Assembly: GCA_963383645.1 (NCBI GenBank)
Contig: OY726561.1
Span: forward strand, 137,426,227-137,490,226
Length of the DNA: 64,000 nucleotides
DNA from: Muscardinus avellanarius
Taxonomy: Eukaryota > Chordata > Mammalia > Rodentia > Gliridae
Reading direction: 5' to 3'
This document shows positions 36,501 to 50,339 of this stretch, in pieces. Under the pieces are notes generated by a model. It was given only the letters and a program-made list of their open reading frames with translations, was not told the DNA's origin and did no database searches. The position numbers were made by a program, and so were the translations under genes. How positions within the stretch are numbered: the stretch's first letter is position 1; every line of letters starts with the position of its first letter.

Positions 36501-39500
36501 GGGACCAACTTGCCAACATACAGGCACTGTCAGAGACTTCCTCAAGAAGACCGCCAAAGCCCAGGAAATAAAGATGAGAATCAATAAATGGGATGGCATC
36601 AAATTAAAAGGCTTCTATGCTGCAGAGGAAGCATGAACTTGAATAAATGCCCATAGAATGGGAGAAGGCTTTGCTGGCTGCTCCTCTGATGGACTAATAA
36701 CTAGAATATACGAAGAACTCATTCCAAGTCAGCGTCTGACATGGAGCATGATCGGAATTAAGATGTGCCTCATAAACTAGTCATAGCCGTAGAGATGATC
36801 ATGAAAATCCCATTCCAATGAAACTGGGAAATTACAAAACTCATTTTAGAGTTTTATTGCAGAAAGAATTGCATGAAGAAAACTAAGCAATTAAACTTAG
36901 CCATTTGTGTTTGTGGGGGAGTGGAGTGTTTATTAGGTTGGCAGAACGGAAATGAAGAATTAACTTAAAAAAACTGATTAACATTCAACTAACAAAGTTC
37001 AGCGGAACTGGCTTTACCTAAATTAAGAGTCCAAAAACCAAGATTAAGTATTAAAGGCCATCTCATTGAATTCTCTAGGTTGAGAGTTTTTTATCCCCTT
37101 TTTCAGTTCGTCCCCACTATGAAGGAAAGGCCTTGACCCCAGAGATGATGTAAGTTGTGGGCCCAGTGTCTTTGGTAAATGCTGACATCGTTTCCAAGTT
37201 TGGTTTAATTATCATTTTCAGTTCTGCCAGGATGAGGGTGTCCTAACTCTAGATCAGTATGACTCTTTGCCTCAGGGAGGTCTAGTGGCCCCTCATGTCA
37301 AGTGAGAGTATTGGTAGTCTAATTTACAGACTCATATTCTACAGTTTCGTTGCCCACATAACCGAGGAACTGATTGGAGAGCCGAGGATGGTTTGCAGTG
37401 AGTTTTCATAGCCCTTTGTTGGTTCGCTTACAGGGAGTCTACAGTAGATACCTTTTGGGAAATAACTCATCCGATGATAGCTTTCTGTTTGCCAGTATTG
37501 TGCAGCCTCTGGCAGAAACTGGATTACAACTCTCCAAAAGGTAAGGAAAACAGACTCCTTGGGTAACTCAAATTACAGCCTTTAGTAGGTGTGTTTCAGT
37601 AAGTTCACAGGAAAGAGGCCATAGGACATTCAATTAACAAGTAATCAGGGATGTGAAAGCTATAGACATAGACTTTAAGAGGATGGGAATTGTATTTTTG
37701 ACTGTGCCGGGATGCCAATCAGGGTAGTTTTGGCACATCTCATATATTCTTAAAAATAAGTTGACTTAAAACATAATTTCCATATTTATGAGTAAAAGTG
37801 AACGTATAATGTGCTCATTATACATTCAATGTGCCATCTTTTATGATATTTATGATATAGGTAAAAGTCTCAAATGCTTCCTGCTAATATTGAGTCACGT
37901 ACATATACCTATTGTAAATGACGTATCCTGTAAGATGATTTGTTCATGCAGAACAGTTCCTTTCTCCCACAATCACACGTCATGAAATCTCATCCCTACG
38001 TTTCCTAAGTGTCTTTGAAGCCCACGTGCCCGTCACTGGGACCCTTTCTGCGGCACCTCACACGCTGTGCCGGCCACACGTCCATTGTTTACTGAGCGAG
38101 TGGAGGGTGCTCCCAGGACGTGGTGCTGAGCCACAAGTACCCGTTTAGTGGCAGTAGAGCAGCTGTCTTTCACAGTCCCTCTTAAAGATGGACGCGTGTG
38201 GCCTTCACACTGCTGACCGCCGGCTCTGGCATGCTTTGTCCTGACCTTCAAGGGTCTTCTTTAGAGCATCTTGCTGTTGTACCTCAGGCATGCGCTTAGA
38301 ATGATGAGTAGGTTTGTGTTCAGTTGCCTTGCTTCCTCCTTCAGTGATTAAGACAGGGGGCTTCCAAAAAGATTCAAAACTAGCCAGGCATGATGGCGCA
38401 TGCTTTTAATCCCAGTATTTGGGAGGCTGACACAGGAGGATTGTAGATTCATGGTCAACTTCAGTTACTTAGTGACACCCTGTTTCAAAATAAAGAATAA
38501 AGAATATGGGTGGGGGTAAAACTTGGAGGTAGAATGCCCCTAGGTTCCATCCCCAGTATTGTAACAACAACAACAACAAAAAACAAAAACAAAAAAGATT
38601 CAAACCTAGCATTGACTGAGGTCATGCCAGGCTTATTCTGTTTCCAAATAGTGCTCTAATCATTAACATTTAATGTTCAAAATAAAGTAAATCTACATTT
38701 ATATCTCATAAGATGAAAGACATAAAAATCCAGGATATGCAAACTTATTTCTGAAGGATATTTTGGGGGGAGCTGGGCAGACTGTCCATTATCTTCAGAA
38801 ATATATGACGGGGGGATATGTTTGTAACCTGTTTTTTTGGTTTTTTATTGTTGTTGTTGTTTCGTTTTGTTTTTGTCAAGAACCTTCAGTACTGCGCTGC
38901 CACAGGCTGAAACCAGACAGTTGTTTGTACAGACGAGGAAAGGCCAGGACGTTCTTGCCAGGGTGAAACTCTTCATGAAACAGCACGTCTTTCCAGCTGA
39001 ACAGGTACCATCTACACACCACGTGCTTGTGCTCAGGGACCACTGGCCAACACTTTTGCTGTCTCTGCTTGTAGGAGAACCATGATGTCTCTGTCTTTGC
39101 AGTCAGCCCTGCCCAGGGTTCCTGCCTCACCTTAGCACTGAACCTGAGGAATTCCATGCCTCTAAAATGTGCCAGGGGGATGTAGAGATAAAGGCTGTGG
39201 AGTTGAAACTAAGGCAAAGGGGATTATCCGCTGGGGCCTAAATATGTAGGAGCAGGGCATTACTGTGGCTACCTGTTCCCAAGGCGGTGAGCTTTATAGA
39301 AATATATAGAGACAGATAAAATTTTAGTCAGACATGGTACACATGCCTGTGATACCAGTACTTGGGAGATGGACACAAGAGGGTCATAGGTTCAAGGCCG
39401 ACCTCAGCAATTAAGCAAGATCTTGTTTCAAAATAAAAAGTCAAAGGACTAGGGATGTAGCTTGGAGGGAGAACATCCCTTGGTTCAATCCCCTGTACTA

Positions 39501-40205
39501 AAACAAATATATATATATATAATTTTATTGGTGCATTATAGTTATGCAACATAGTGATATTCAATGTGATATGTTTGTATATGCACACATCACTTGGACC
39601 CTTTAAGAATTTAATGAGAACTGCAGATTTGCAAAATGGTCATGCCCAGAAAATGTTACTCATCATTTCAAGCTGTTTATAGATACTCTACCTTCTCTCC
39701 CCCATAAGATAGTATTTTAAGATGTTAATATCAGTAAGTTCATGGGAATAGGAGACAACATGGTCTATCCATCTATTCCCTTAGTAAATCATTTTTGGGT
39801 AACAGTGATGGGTCAGGCACCACGGGAGCCATTGAATGTAGAAGAAGGAACGAGATAGACAAGGTTTATGCTCCTAGGGAGCATACATTTTAGCAGGAAG
39901 GAAAGACAGTAAAGCAGAGAAAATAAATGCTGTGAATAAAAGATAAAAACTCTTATGAAAATATGTCAGATAGGGTCATATGTGTGGATAGAATATCAGT
40001 GTAGAGATTATAAAGGCTTAGCTAAGCATCGTGACGCACACCTATAATCTTAGTACTTGGGAGGCTGAAACAGGAGGATCACAGGTTCAAAGCCAGTCTT
40101 AGGAACTTAGCAAGACCCTGTTTTCAAATAAAAAATACAGTATGGCTGGGGGTGTCGCTCAGAGGTAGAAAGCTTCTGGGTTTAATCTCCAACACTGCAC
40201 ACACG

Positions 40206-40250
<45 letters not shown>

Positions 40251-43200
40251 AAGAATAAAGAAATAGTACGGACTCAACTGTAGTCCCTCCATCTGGTGCA
40301 CATCAGTGGCCTTGTGCTAGCTGGTCTTATCAGGCCTCAGTTTCTTCTACAGTGTGAGTAGGTCTGACTAGAGAAGGTAGTAAGCTCCCATTTCAAATTG
40401 TCTGTGATTCTTGAGAGGTCCAGAGCTAGACTGTAAATCACATTGAGAACTGAAAAAGGCATAGATTCTTTCAACAAAATAATCCAGAGAGCCGGGCGTG
40501 GTGGCGCACGCTTGTAATCCCCGTGCTTGGGAGGCAGAGACAGGAGGATCGCGCAGGTTCAAAGCCAGCCGCGCGCGCTGACTTAGGAGACCCTGTTTCC
40601 AAATAAAAATGTAAAAATAGGTCTGGGAGTGTAGCCCGGAGGTAGAAGGGCTTCCAGGAACCCCAATACCACCAAAAAAAAAAAAAAAAAAAAGATCCAG
40701 AGATTATACTGTGTTTATTTTTTAAACGTTTTTCTTGGCGCACTGTAGTCATACATCTTCATGGGGTACAAGATGGCGGAGGCACACATGCGCACAGCGC
40801 TCACTGAGTCCTCCCCCAGTTCCCACCCCATTCCCCCCAATGTAGTTAATGCTGCTCTTTGAATTACATAAATACTTATTCTATTCCTACTAAATATCTG
40901 GCTCGCGGTGAGCATTTCCCATAGAAGTGGGTTATAGTTTCTTAAAAAGCTCTGAAGTCTGAGAAAATGCTTTCTAGCTGCTTCTGCTTTCCAGTGCTCC
41001 TGGTATCCTGGAACACTTTTGATCTAGTTACTATTTGTTCAATTTGAGTTTCACAACTCCAAATGTTGGGGTATGAAGACAGGAACGTGGCACTTTTCCT
41101 TCAAGAGGGAGGTCAGCGTTCAACGTTTCCCTCCCCTCCACCCCAAATGAAAACCCATTGGTCACCCACAGAGGAGTTTTTGGGAAACAGCAGAAAAGAA
41201 TAATAGCATGAAGGCAAGAGAAGGCAGCTGGGACTGAAGGTTACGAGTAAGAACGGAAATGAGATTTGGGGAGTGGAATGGATCGCACCCAAGAGTAAGC
41301 CGGAACGGAGGAGACCGCATCCCAAAGCACTTTGAATACGAGAGGATCGTGGCACCTGCTTCCATGGTCAGCTGTGATTGGCTGATAGGACAGCAAGAAC
41401 TCGAGAAGAGGAGGAGAGTCAAGATGGATCCAGACTGGTGAATTGGCAGAAGGGCTGAGAGTTGGTACCTCATGCCCCTTCCTAGCAGCGGCGTTTGCCC
41501 CAAACAGAAGGCCACAGCAAGAGCTCCGAGAGTTAGCCGCTAACTGGTTCTTTCCAGGCAGCTGAGGCCCATCACAGGGTGGTGGGCTTGAGCAGGACCC
41601 TCCATGTATGGGCGCTCCCTGTGGGTTTTGGTGCGTGGTTTGCAGGAGACCCACCTTGCCTGTCAGGCTGCCCGATTGCCTCCCACTCAGCTTACAGGGA
41701 AACCTCCCGTTGGCGAGCCAGCGCTTGCCTCCCCACCCATTATTCAGAAGACCAGCCAACTGAGCAGAGAAAACATGCAGGATCCCTCCTTGATTCCTAA
41801 ATGTGACAGGGAGCTGCAGCATGGAGAAGGGCAGGGCGCATCCTGGCGCTCCCTGAACTTAGGTCCTGAGCTCATGAATCAGTACGCACAGAGCTTTGGC
41901 TCAAAGCCGGCCGTGACAGATACAAGAGTGGCCACCCCTGCCTGCTTTCAGCCTCCATTTGCATGGAATATCTTTTCCCATCTATTTACCTTTAACCTAT
42001 GACTATCTTTGCCTATAAGGTAAGGGTTTTTTTTTTTTACAAGCAGTATACTTGATATCTATATTGATACTGGGGATTGAACCCATGGGCATTCAACCTC
42101 TGAGCTAGACCACAAACCTATTTTAGTTTTCACTCTGAAGCGACTTGCACTACGCTGTTGAGGGTCTTACCAGGATGCTAAGCCTGGCCTCAGACTTGCG
42201 ATCCTCCCGTCTCACCCTCCCATGTACTGGGATTACAATATTTTGATTTTTAGTCCGCTTTGCCAGCCTCGTCCTAATTGGGAAGTTGAGATCATTTGTA
42301 CTCAGTGGTATTTAAAGAGGTGATTGGGTGTCCTGCCACTTTGAGTTACGTTTTTCATTCGATAGTGTTTGTTCTCCTTTACTTACTCGCTCATCTCATG
42401 GAAGCCGTCCTTTCTCTAACCTGGAACCGCCGTGTGACTGAGCTGCACCGCACCATGGCGACTTTCCCGTGGAATGAGAGAACTCCGCAGAGCTCGGTGC
42501 ACAGCCGTGCTTATAGCAGCACGATTCACAGTGGCCGAATTGTGGGGCCAGCCGAGGTGCCCGTCAGCAGATGAATGGCTCATGAAACGGGATATGTACA
42601 CACAATGGAATTTTACTAAAGGAGAACAACTATGTCATTTGCAGGAAAATGGATGGAACTGGAGAGTTATTATGCCAAGTGAGATAAACCAGTCTCAGAG
42701 AGTCAAGGGTCCTGTGTTTTCTATGTGGAAGCTGGAGAGAAAACAGGAAACAAAGGCACTTTAGATAAAAGAGAGCGCGGGAGGGGCTGAGGAGGGAGAG
42801 GAGAGCTGGTGCAGGGCGCAGTTGGAATACTGCGGTGTCCCGCCTCACTAACACACGTGGGCAGGGGTGAGAGTCGGGGGTTGGAGGGAAGCCCACCAGG
42901 TGCTGTGTGCATGCGTGCCCGCGTTACTTTGAACCTCACGTAATGAATGCCTCTGTACAAGGCGCCAATAAAAGTACAAAAATATGTGCCAAGAATTTGC
43001 GATAAAAGAAAATGCTTCATCAATAAAAAAAAAAGAGACACAGCCAGTAGTTCTAAAAAGAAGATCTTTTTATGATTTATAAAAATCATATACCAGCCTC
43101 AGCTACTTAGTGAGGTCCCTTTGCAACTCAGTGAGACCCTGTTTCAAAATTAAAAATTAAATAAGGCTATCTCATATAATACACCAACATTTTAACGGCG

Positions 43201-45663
43201 TTTGTCTTTAGCTACTAAAGACTCTTGATGACATTTTCTTTATATTTTTACATATTTTTCCAATATTTTATAACCAGAAAAAAAATAAGCTTCATAGAGC
43301 TGTTGAAACTCCTTGTGTGGTATAAACACAACCAGTTATCTATGAAAATGTTAAAGCCAATTTTTCCTATTTAAAATCGAGCAAGGAATGTCACAATTGC
43401 TTTGTTTTTGCAAATCTTTTAAATTGGGGACATATCTATATCTGGTAATGTGTGCTTTTTCTTCCTTTAAAAACGTGTACCAGCCAGGCGTGGTGGCGCA
43501 CGCTTGTCATCCCAGCATTCGGGAGGCTGAGACCGGAGGATCATGATTTGCGGACAGCCTCAGCTACTTAGTGAGGTCCCTTTGCAACTCAGTGAGACCC
43601 TGTTTCAAAATTAAAAAAAATGAAAAATAGGCTGGGGGTATCACTCAGAGGTAGACTGCCCCTGGGTTCCACTCCCAGTACCACACACACAAAAACAACT
43701 TGTACCAACATCTATGAAAATACTTTTTCTTATAGAATGATTCAAAACAATACTAAGCCCTAGCTGTGGCCAGATGTGTTTGGATCGATACTTAGAGGAA
43801 AGTAAGCAGCTTTTCAAAATGGGAGGAGGATAAAACTATATAAACTCCTATTCAATATTATTATAACCCACTTTACAGAACCCAAAACAATCATGTCTAG
43901 AAAATAAGGCTATCTCATATAATACACCAACATTTTAACGGCGTTTGTCTTTAGCTACTAAAGACTCTTGGTGACATTTTCTTTATATTTTTACATATTT
44001 TCCCAATATTTTATAACCAGAAAAAAAATAAGCTTCGTAGAGCTGTTGAAACTCCTTGTGTGGTATAAACACAACCAGTTATCTATGAAAATGTTAAAGC
44101 CAATTTTTCCTATTTAAAATCGATAAGAAATCCTAATATTAGCATGTAAGCCAGGAACTAGCCACATAGCATTATAAACAGCACACTTGTAACAGTAACG
44201 TTAGTCACACTTCCCTACTGAATCGGATCATGTCCTGTTGGGGAGGAACTGTCGATTCTGTCTAGCGGACAGAAGTTTGAAGTGAAACTCTTATGCAATT
44301 ATTTGTAGGCTCAGATTTAAGGTTCTGAACTAGCAGAGTCCCCAGGAGGGTGCCAATTAGTAACTAAAGACGTAACAAGTTAAAGGCAGTAGTCTGGGGA
44401 GCCCGGCAAGGCACCACGCAGGTTTTCTGCTTCTGTTGTTCACCATTTTTTTAAATTTTTTTCTTTTGAGCTGGGTTCTTGCTATGTTGTGAGACTGGTC
44501 TCCAACTCCTGGGCTCAGGTGATCCTCCCGCCTCAGCCTCTCGGGTAGCTGGGTCTGCAGAGGTGTACTACCATGCCCGGCTTACTAAATTATTTTTCAC
44601 ATTTAAAGAACTGGAAAGACCTGGGAACAGTAGTGGGCGCCTCTATTCCTAGTACTTGGGGGGCTGAGACAGGAGAATCACAGGTTCAAAGACGGCCTCA
44701 GCAATTTAGCAAGGCCCTCAGCAACTTAATGAGACCCTGTTTCAAAATTAAAATTAAATTAGAGCTGGGGCTGGGGTGTACCTCTGAGACAGAAAGACCC
44801 AGAGTTCAATCCCCAGTACAAAAAAAAAAAAAAAAAAAAAAAAAACCCTGCAAAGAATTCTTTTTTTAGCGAGGTATTTTATTGAATTCTGAGTCCTTCT
44901 GTACCACGTATGTATTTTGTTGTTCTAAGTGGGTAGACTTTAAAGGAGAAGACATTAAATAATTAGGCTTGTGAAGAATCGTATAAACACTGGCGCAATT
45001 TAATTTCTAAGACCCGTAGTGTGAGGTAATCAGAGATGAGGACAGTTTAAATGTATGGCCTAGCCCCAGTACTTGGGAGGCTGAGTCAGGAGGGCCACAT
45101 GTTCATGTTCAAGGCCAGCATGGGGTAACTTAGCTAGACTGTTTCAAAATATATTAAAAAAATACGGCTTGGAGTATAGCTCAGTGGTAGAATGCTCCTT
45201 GGTTTAATCCCTAGAACACACACACACACAGAAAAGTATTGCACAAAATATTTATTACTAAACACAATAGCACAGACTATTTATATGGCAGCATAAGGGA
45301 CAGAAATGATAATAAACAAGCCAAACAGGAAACTTCCGTTTTAACTAACTTCCTGACGGAAAGACAAGAGAGACAAGAGCTACCCGCCCGGCGCCTTTGA
45401 AAGGGCGGCCTGGCCTCAAAGCTCCGGCCGGCAAGTCCAGCGGCCTCGGGGAGATCCACAGCTCAGCACATTGCTTTCACGAGCGTGTGTTGGGAGAACG
45501 CGTTGGGGAAGAATTTGAGGATCTGGATGGTGGATGAAGTGTATTGAGAATGCCCATAGCCTTCAACCCAGTGATTCTACCACGCTAGGCATGGAAAGAG
45601 ACTAGGGAGAGACGCTGTAATAGCGTAAGAGTGGAGAGTGCCTACCTGGTCCAGGGTTTTCAT

Positions 45664-45722
<59 letters not shown>

Positions 45723-48535
45723 ACTGGGGATGGAACCCAGGGACGCGCTACCACTGACCTACATCCCAGCCCTTTTCATTTTCCATTTCGAGACTGGGTT
45801 CCCAGTCACTCAGTTCCCGAGGCTGGCCTCAAACGAGCAATCCCCCGGCCTCAGCTCCCAGCATGGCTGAGCACAGGCAGGGCCCACCACACCCAGCTTT
45901 GACGCACCTTCATATCCTTTTGTTTCTCCGATTAGAAGATTAAAAGTTGTTAATTTTTTTCATCTAACTGATTGTTGATTTTGATTTACCCACAATTTTT
46001 TTTTTTCTGTACTAGGGATGGAACCCAGGGGCATTCTACCTCCGAGCTATACCTTGAGCCCTATTTTTTAGTCTTTTTAGTTTTTTATTGCTTTTTATTT
46101 TTTTTACTTTATGTGGAACATAGTAAAATGGCATACATTAAGGCTGTGCTTGATGCCCTCCCCCACCCCCGCTTCCCTTCCCCCTTCCCAACAATGAGTG
46201 TCCAGGTTAACCATGCTACATTCATACTTTTACACATATTCAGATGTAGCTCCTCCATTAATCAGCCTCAGCCTTCCTCTTCTCCTCTCCTTCCATTCTA
46301 GCTTTGCTGAGGTTTCCCCTCCATTATCTGGAGTCCCTCTGGTATCCCTAATACTCCCTAGTTTGGGCATATTAGGGAAAACACATGTCCCTTCTCTTTC
46401 TGTGCCTGGCTGATCTCACTTAACATAATGCTCTCCAGGTCTTTCCATCTTCTTGCAAATAGCATGATTTTGTTCTTTATTGCTGAGTAGGTTATGGAGC
46501 AAATGAGAGACATTGGAAATCTTTTTATTTATTTATTTATTTTTTGCGGGTCTGGGGATGGGACCCAGGGACATTCTACCTCCAAGCTACACCCCCTGCC
46601 CTATTTCTTATTCTGTATTTTGAAACTGGGTCTCACTAAGTTGCAGAGGGCCTCACTAAGTAGCTGAGGCTGTCCGCGAACCACGATCCTTCAGTCTCAG
46701 CCTCCCGAATGCTGGGATGACAAGTGTGCAGCCACGCTCGGCTGTCTTTTTAGTTTTGGAACGGGGTCTTACAGAGTTGGGGAGGGCCTCACTAAGTAGC
46801 TCAGGCTGTCCTTGAACCGTGATCCTCGACACCTCCTGAATGCCAGGATTGCAACCGTGCGCCACCTCGCCCGGTTACCCCCATATTTTCAACTGAGGTT
46901 GTGTTCAGTTCTTATGCACATGTGCCTTGTCAATTTCGATAGCCTTTTGGCACACTTCCCTTTATTTCCTTTACTTTTTAGATCTCTCGAACATCAACAT
47001 TTTCTGTTGGTGGGCTGATCATTATCCTTTTTTTTTTTTTTTTTTGGTGGTACTGGGGTTCCTGGAAGCCCTTCTACCTCTGGACTACACTCCCAGACCA
47101 ATTTTTTATTTTTGGAGACAGGGTCTCTTAAACCAGCGCGGCCGGCTTCAAACCTGCGTGATCCTCCTGTCTCTACCTCCCAAGCGCGGGGATTACAAGT
47201 GTGCGCCACCACGCCCGGCTGGCTGATCATTATTCTATTTTCTTTGTGGAAGAATGACTTTGTGTTGTTGTTTTTTTGTTGTTGTTTTTTTTTGTTTTGG
47301 AAACAGGGACTCATCAAGTTGCTGAGGCTGGCCTCGAACCTGCAAACCTCCTGTCTCAGCCTCCCAAGTAATAGGATTGCAGGTGTGGGCCACCATGCCT
47401 GTCTTGGGAAGTGTGACTCTGTTTTGCTAAGCTCTTGCTTTTGCTGGTTCTTGCTATGGTGGCTAGTGTCCTAGAGCGATTAGTAGTTCTTGTGGTGAAC
47501 TCCTGTTGCTTGGAATGTGATTTTTATCTGCGGGAATTATTTAGGGCTTTTGTTTGAAGCCTTTCGTTCAGAAAAGATCCATTTTTGTTTCTGCGAGGCG
47601 CGTGCAGCCCCGGTCCCCATGGATGCTGTAAACTTAACTTTTGGCTTGAGGTTTTGGGAACACTTGACTCTTGAATTCAGTTCCCAGAGTCAGATCAAGG
47701 CAGATGGTAGAAACGCTTCCGGATCAAAGAGTTTCTCTTTTCTCTTCCACTCAGAATTAAGACCTATATCTGGGCCTGTATCCCCACAGTCTACCTTTGA
47801 GGAGTGGGGTGTGGGTTTTTTTGTCTGTTTTCTCCTACTTTGGTTTTACCCATCAGCCCCTGGCCTTGGTGGCAGGAAGGACTGGCCTCTGGTCCTCCTC
47901 TTGCTTGGTCTCAGGCACTTGACTGTCCCCAGACCCCTGCCTGTGTGGCCAGTTCAACCCGGGGCCCAGACTATCAGGTCAGCCTCCGGAGCACACACTG
48001 GGCCCGCTGCTCACGCCTGAGGCAGGCTCCTTTGCTTCTGGCCCTGAGGGATCGCTCATCTTCCAGCACGGCTACATAGTGCAAAGCCTCTATTTAGTCA
48101 GGCACAGTGGTGTGTGCCTGTCATCCTAGTACTTGGGAACGTGTGACAAGAGGATCTGAGGCTCAAGGCCGGCCTCAGCAACTAAGACCCTCAGCAATTC
48201 AGTAAGACTCTGCTTTAAAATAAAATAAAAAGAGTCGGGGGTAGCCCAGCATGGTGGCCTATTCCTGTAATCCCAGTACTTGGAAGGCTGAAACAGGAGG
48301 AGTGCAGGCTTGAGAACAGATTCTGCAGTGTAGGAAGACTCAGCAACTTAGAACCTATCTCAAAACAAAAGAAAATTTTAAAAAGGCTGAGGATATGGCT
48401 CAGAGATAGAATGCCCCTGAATTCAATCCCCAATAGTACTTTCAAAAAAAAGGAGGAGGCCTAGAAATAAAGCTCATTGGTAGAAGGCCCCTGGGTTTGA
48501 TTCTCAGTACTAATATGTACACACACACACACACA

Positions 48536-48618
<83 letters not shown>

Positions 48619-50299
48619 TTATGTATATTTTTAAATTATTTTTAATGTTTTTACCTTACTTTTTAGTTCAGGGTTTTCTGTGCCCGTCTAGCGTGCCTTA
48701 TTGTCAGAAATATAATGCTCAAATCTTGGGTGTGAAATTTTTACTATCTAATATTAAGGGAACATAATTTTGTGAGCAGCAAACCTTTAGAAGTTTTTTT
48801 TTTGTTGTTTTTGTTTGTTTGTTTGTTTGTTTTGCGGTACTGGGAATTGAACCCAGGAGCATTCTACCTCCAAGCTATACCCCAGTCCTATTTTATTTTT
48901 TATTTTGAGGCAGCCTTGCTAGGTTGTAAGAGTTTCATTAAGTTTTTGAGCCTGTGATCCTCCTGGCTCAGCCTTCCAAGTATTGGGATTACAGGTGTGC
49001 GCTATCATACATGGCTATATTACTGGTTTAATATCAGCTGATAATCCCAGCGCTTGGGAGGAGGATCGCACAGGTTCGAAGCCAGCCTCGGCTACTTAGT
49101 GAGGCTCTCAGCAACTCAGTGAGACCCTGTTTCCAAATAAAGTATAAAATAGGTCTGGGAGTATAGCCCGGAGCTAGAAAAAGCCCCTGGGTTCCACCCC
49201 CAGTACCATAGGAAAAAGAAAATAGTAGCTGAAAGTTTCTTCATCTAAAAATGTTTACTTGGGATATCAGCTTACAACAGCATTTATTTTGTATTAATTT
49301 AAGTTAATTTTTTTCTTTTATTACTTTAAGGAGGTATTTGAGTACTATGCTGAAAATGAAAATTCAAAGGAGAAATGGAGACAGCCTTTAGTGATTGATA
49401 AACTCAAGGTAAGACAAATAAGAAAGCCTTTAACTTTGGAAAATTCCGATGCACGTGTTTGGAGAGACTTTAGTTTCTGTCAACACTGTGGAATAGGTAG
49501 ACAATAATTGTATCAGTAATAACTTTTTAAAAGAAATCTAAAATATAGAATCTGTAATACTTAAATCGGGCCTCTATTACTGTATAAATAGCATTTGATG
49601 AAGATAGTCTCTTCAGTTGTTCAAAGAGAAAATAAGATTAAACCACTTGTTATCAGCCATAACTCAATGGAGACTGAAGCCAAAGTGGACATCGGGAGCT
49701 GGTGGTGCTGCCCAGAGGGAGAGCTTGCCCTGAGCTGTGAGGCCCTGTCCAGCCCCAGCACCAGGAAAGAAGAAAGAGTAGGGCACTGTCCCACCGGGGC
49801 CTAATCCACATCCCATGCTTCAGATCATAACAGGAACGCAGATAAGAAATTCAAGCGCACAACATAGTGTATTTGGCACTATTATACTCAAATATGTGAA
49901 AATTTATAATCGTTCTGATTTAATAAAAAAGCTCTAATTTAAGCAAATTTAGCTTTTCAGCTAAATCTAAGAAAGTGTGGAGGGAAAAACATTTCTTTGA
50001 CAGTTTAGAGAAGAAGGACTTGTGACAGGGTCTAGTAACCACTTGGCTTTACACACTCTGGAGTGACTTCATGTGATTTTAAACCTCAAAAAGCATAAAC
50101 ACCAATATCTTTTGAAAGCAAGTCTCGCTGGGCGTGGTGGCGCACGCTTGTAATTCCCGTGCTTGGGAGGCAGAGACAGGAGGATCGCACTGGTTCGGAG
50201 CCAGCCTCGCTGGATTAAGAGACCCTGTTTCCAAATAAAGTATAAAATAGGTCTGGGAGTGTAGCCTGGAGGTAGAAGGGCTTCCAGGAACTCCAGTAC

Positions 50300-50339
<40 letters not shown>

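Noticed and set aside
36311..36571. 86-codon ORF
   Set aside because: Part of the degraded L1 ORF2 fragment.
45277..45459. 60-codon minus-strand ORF in a GC-rich patch
   Set aside because: Too short and without homology that I can recognise.
47517..48020. 167-codon ORF as a gene
   Set aside because: No domain, no splice or promoter context, composition like old repeat DNA.
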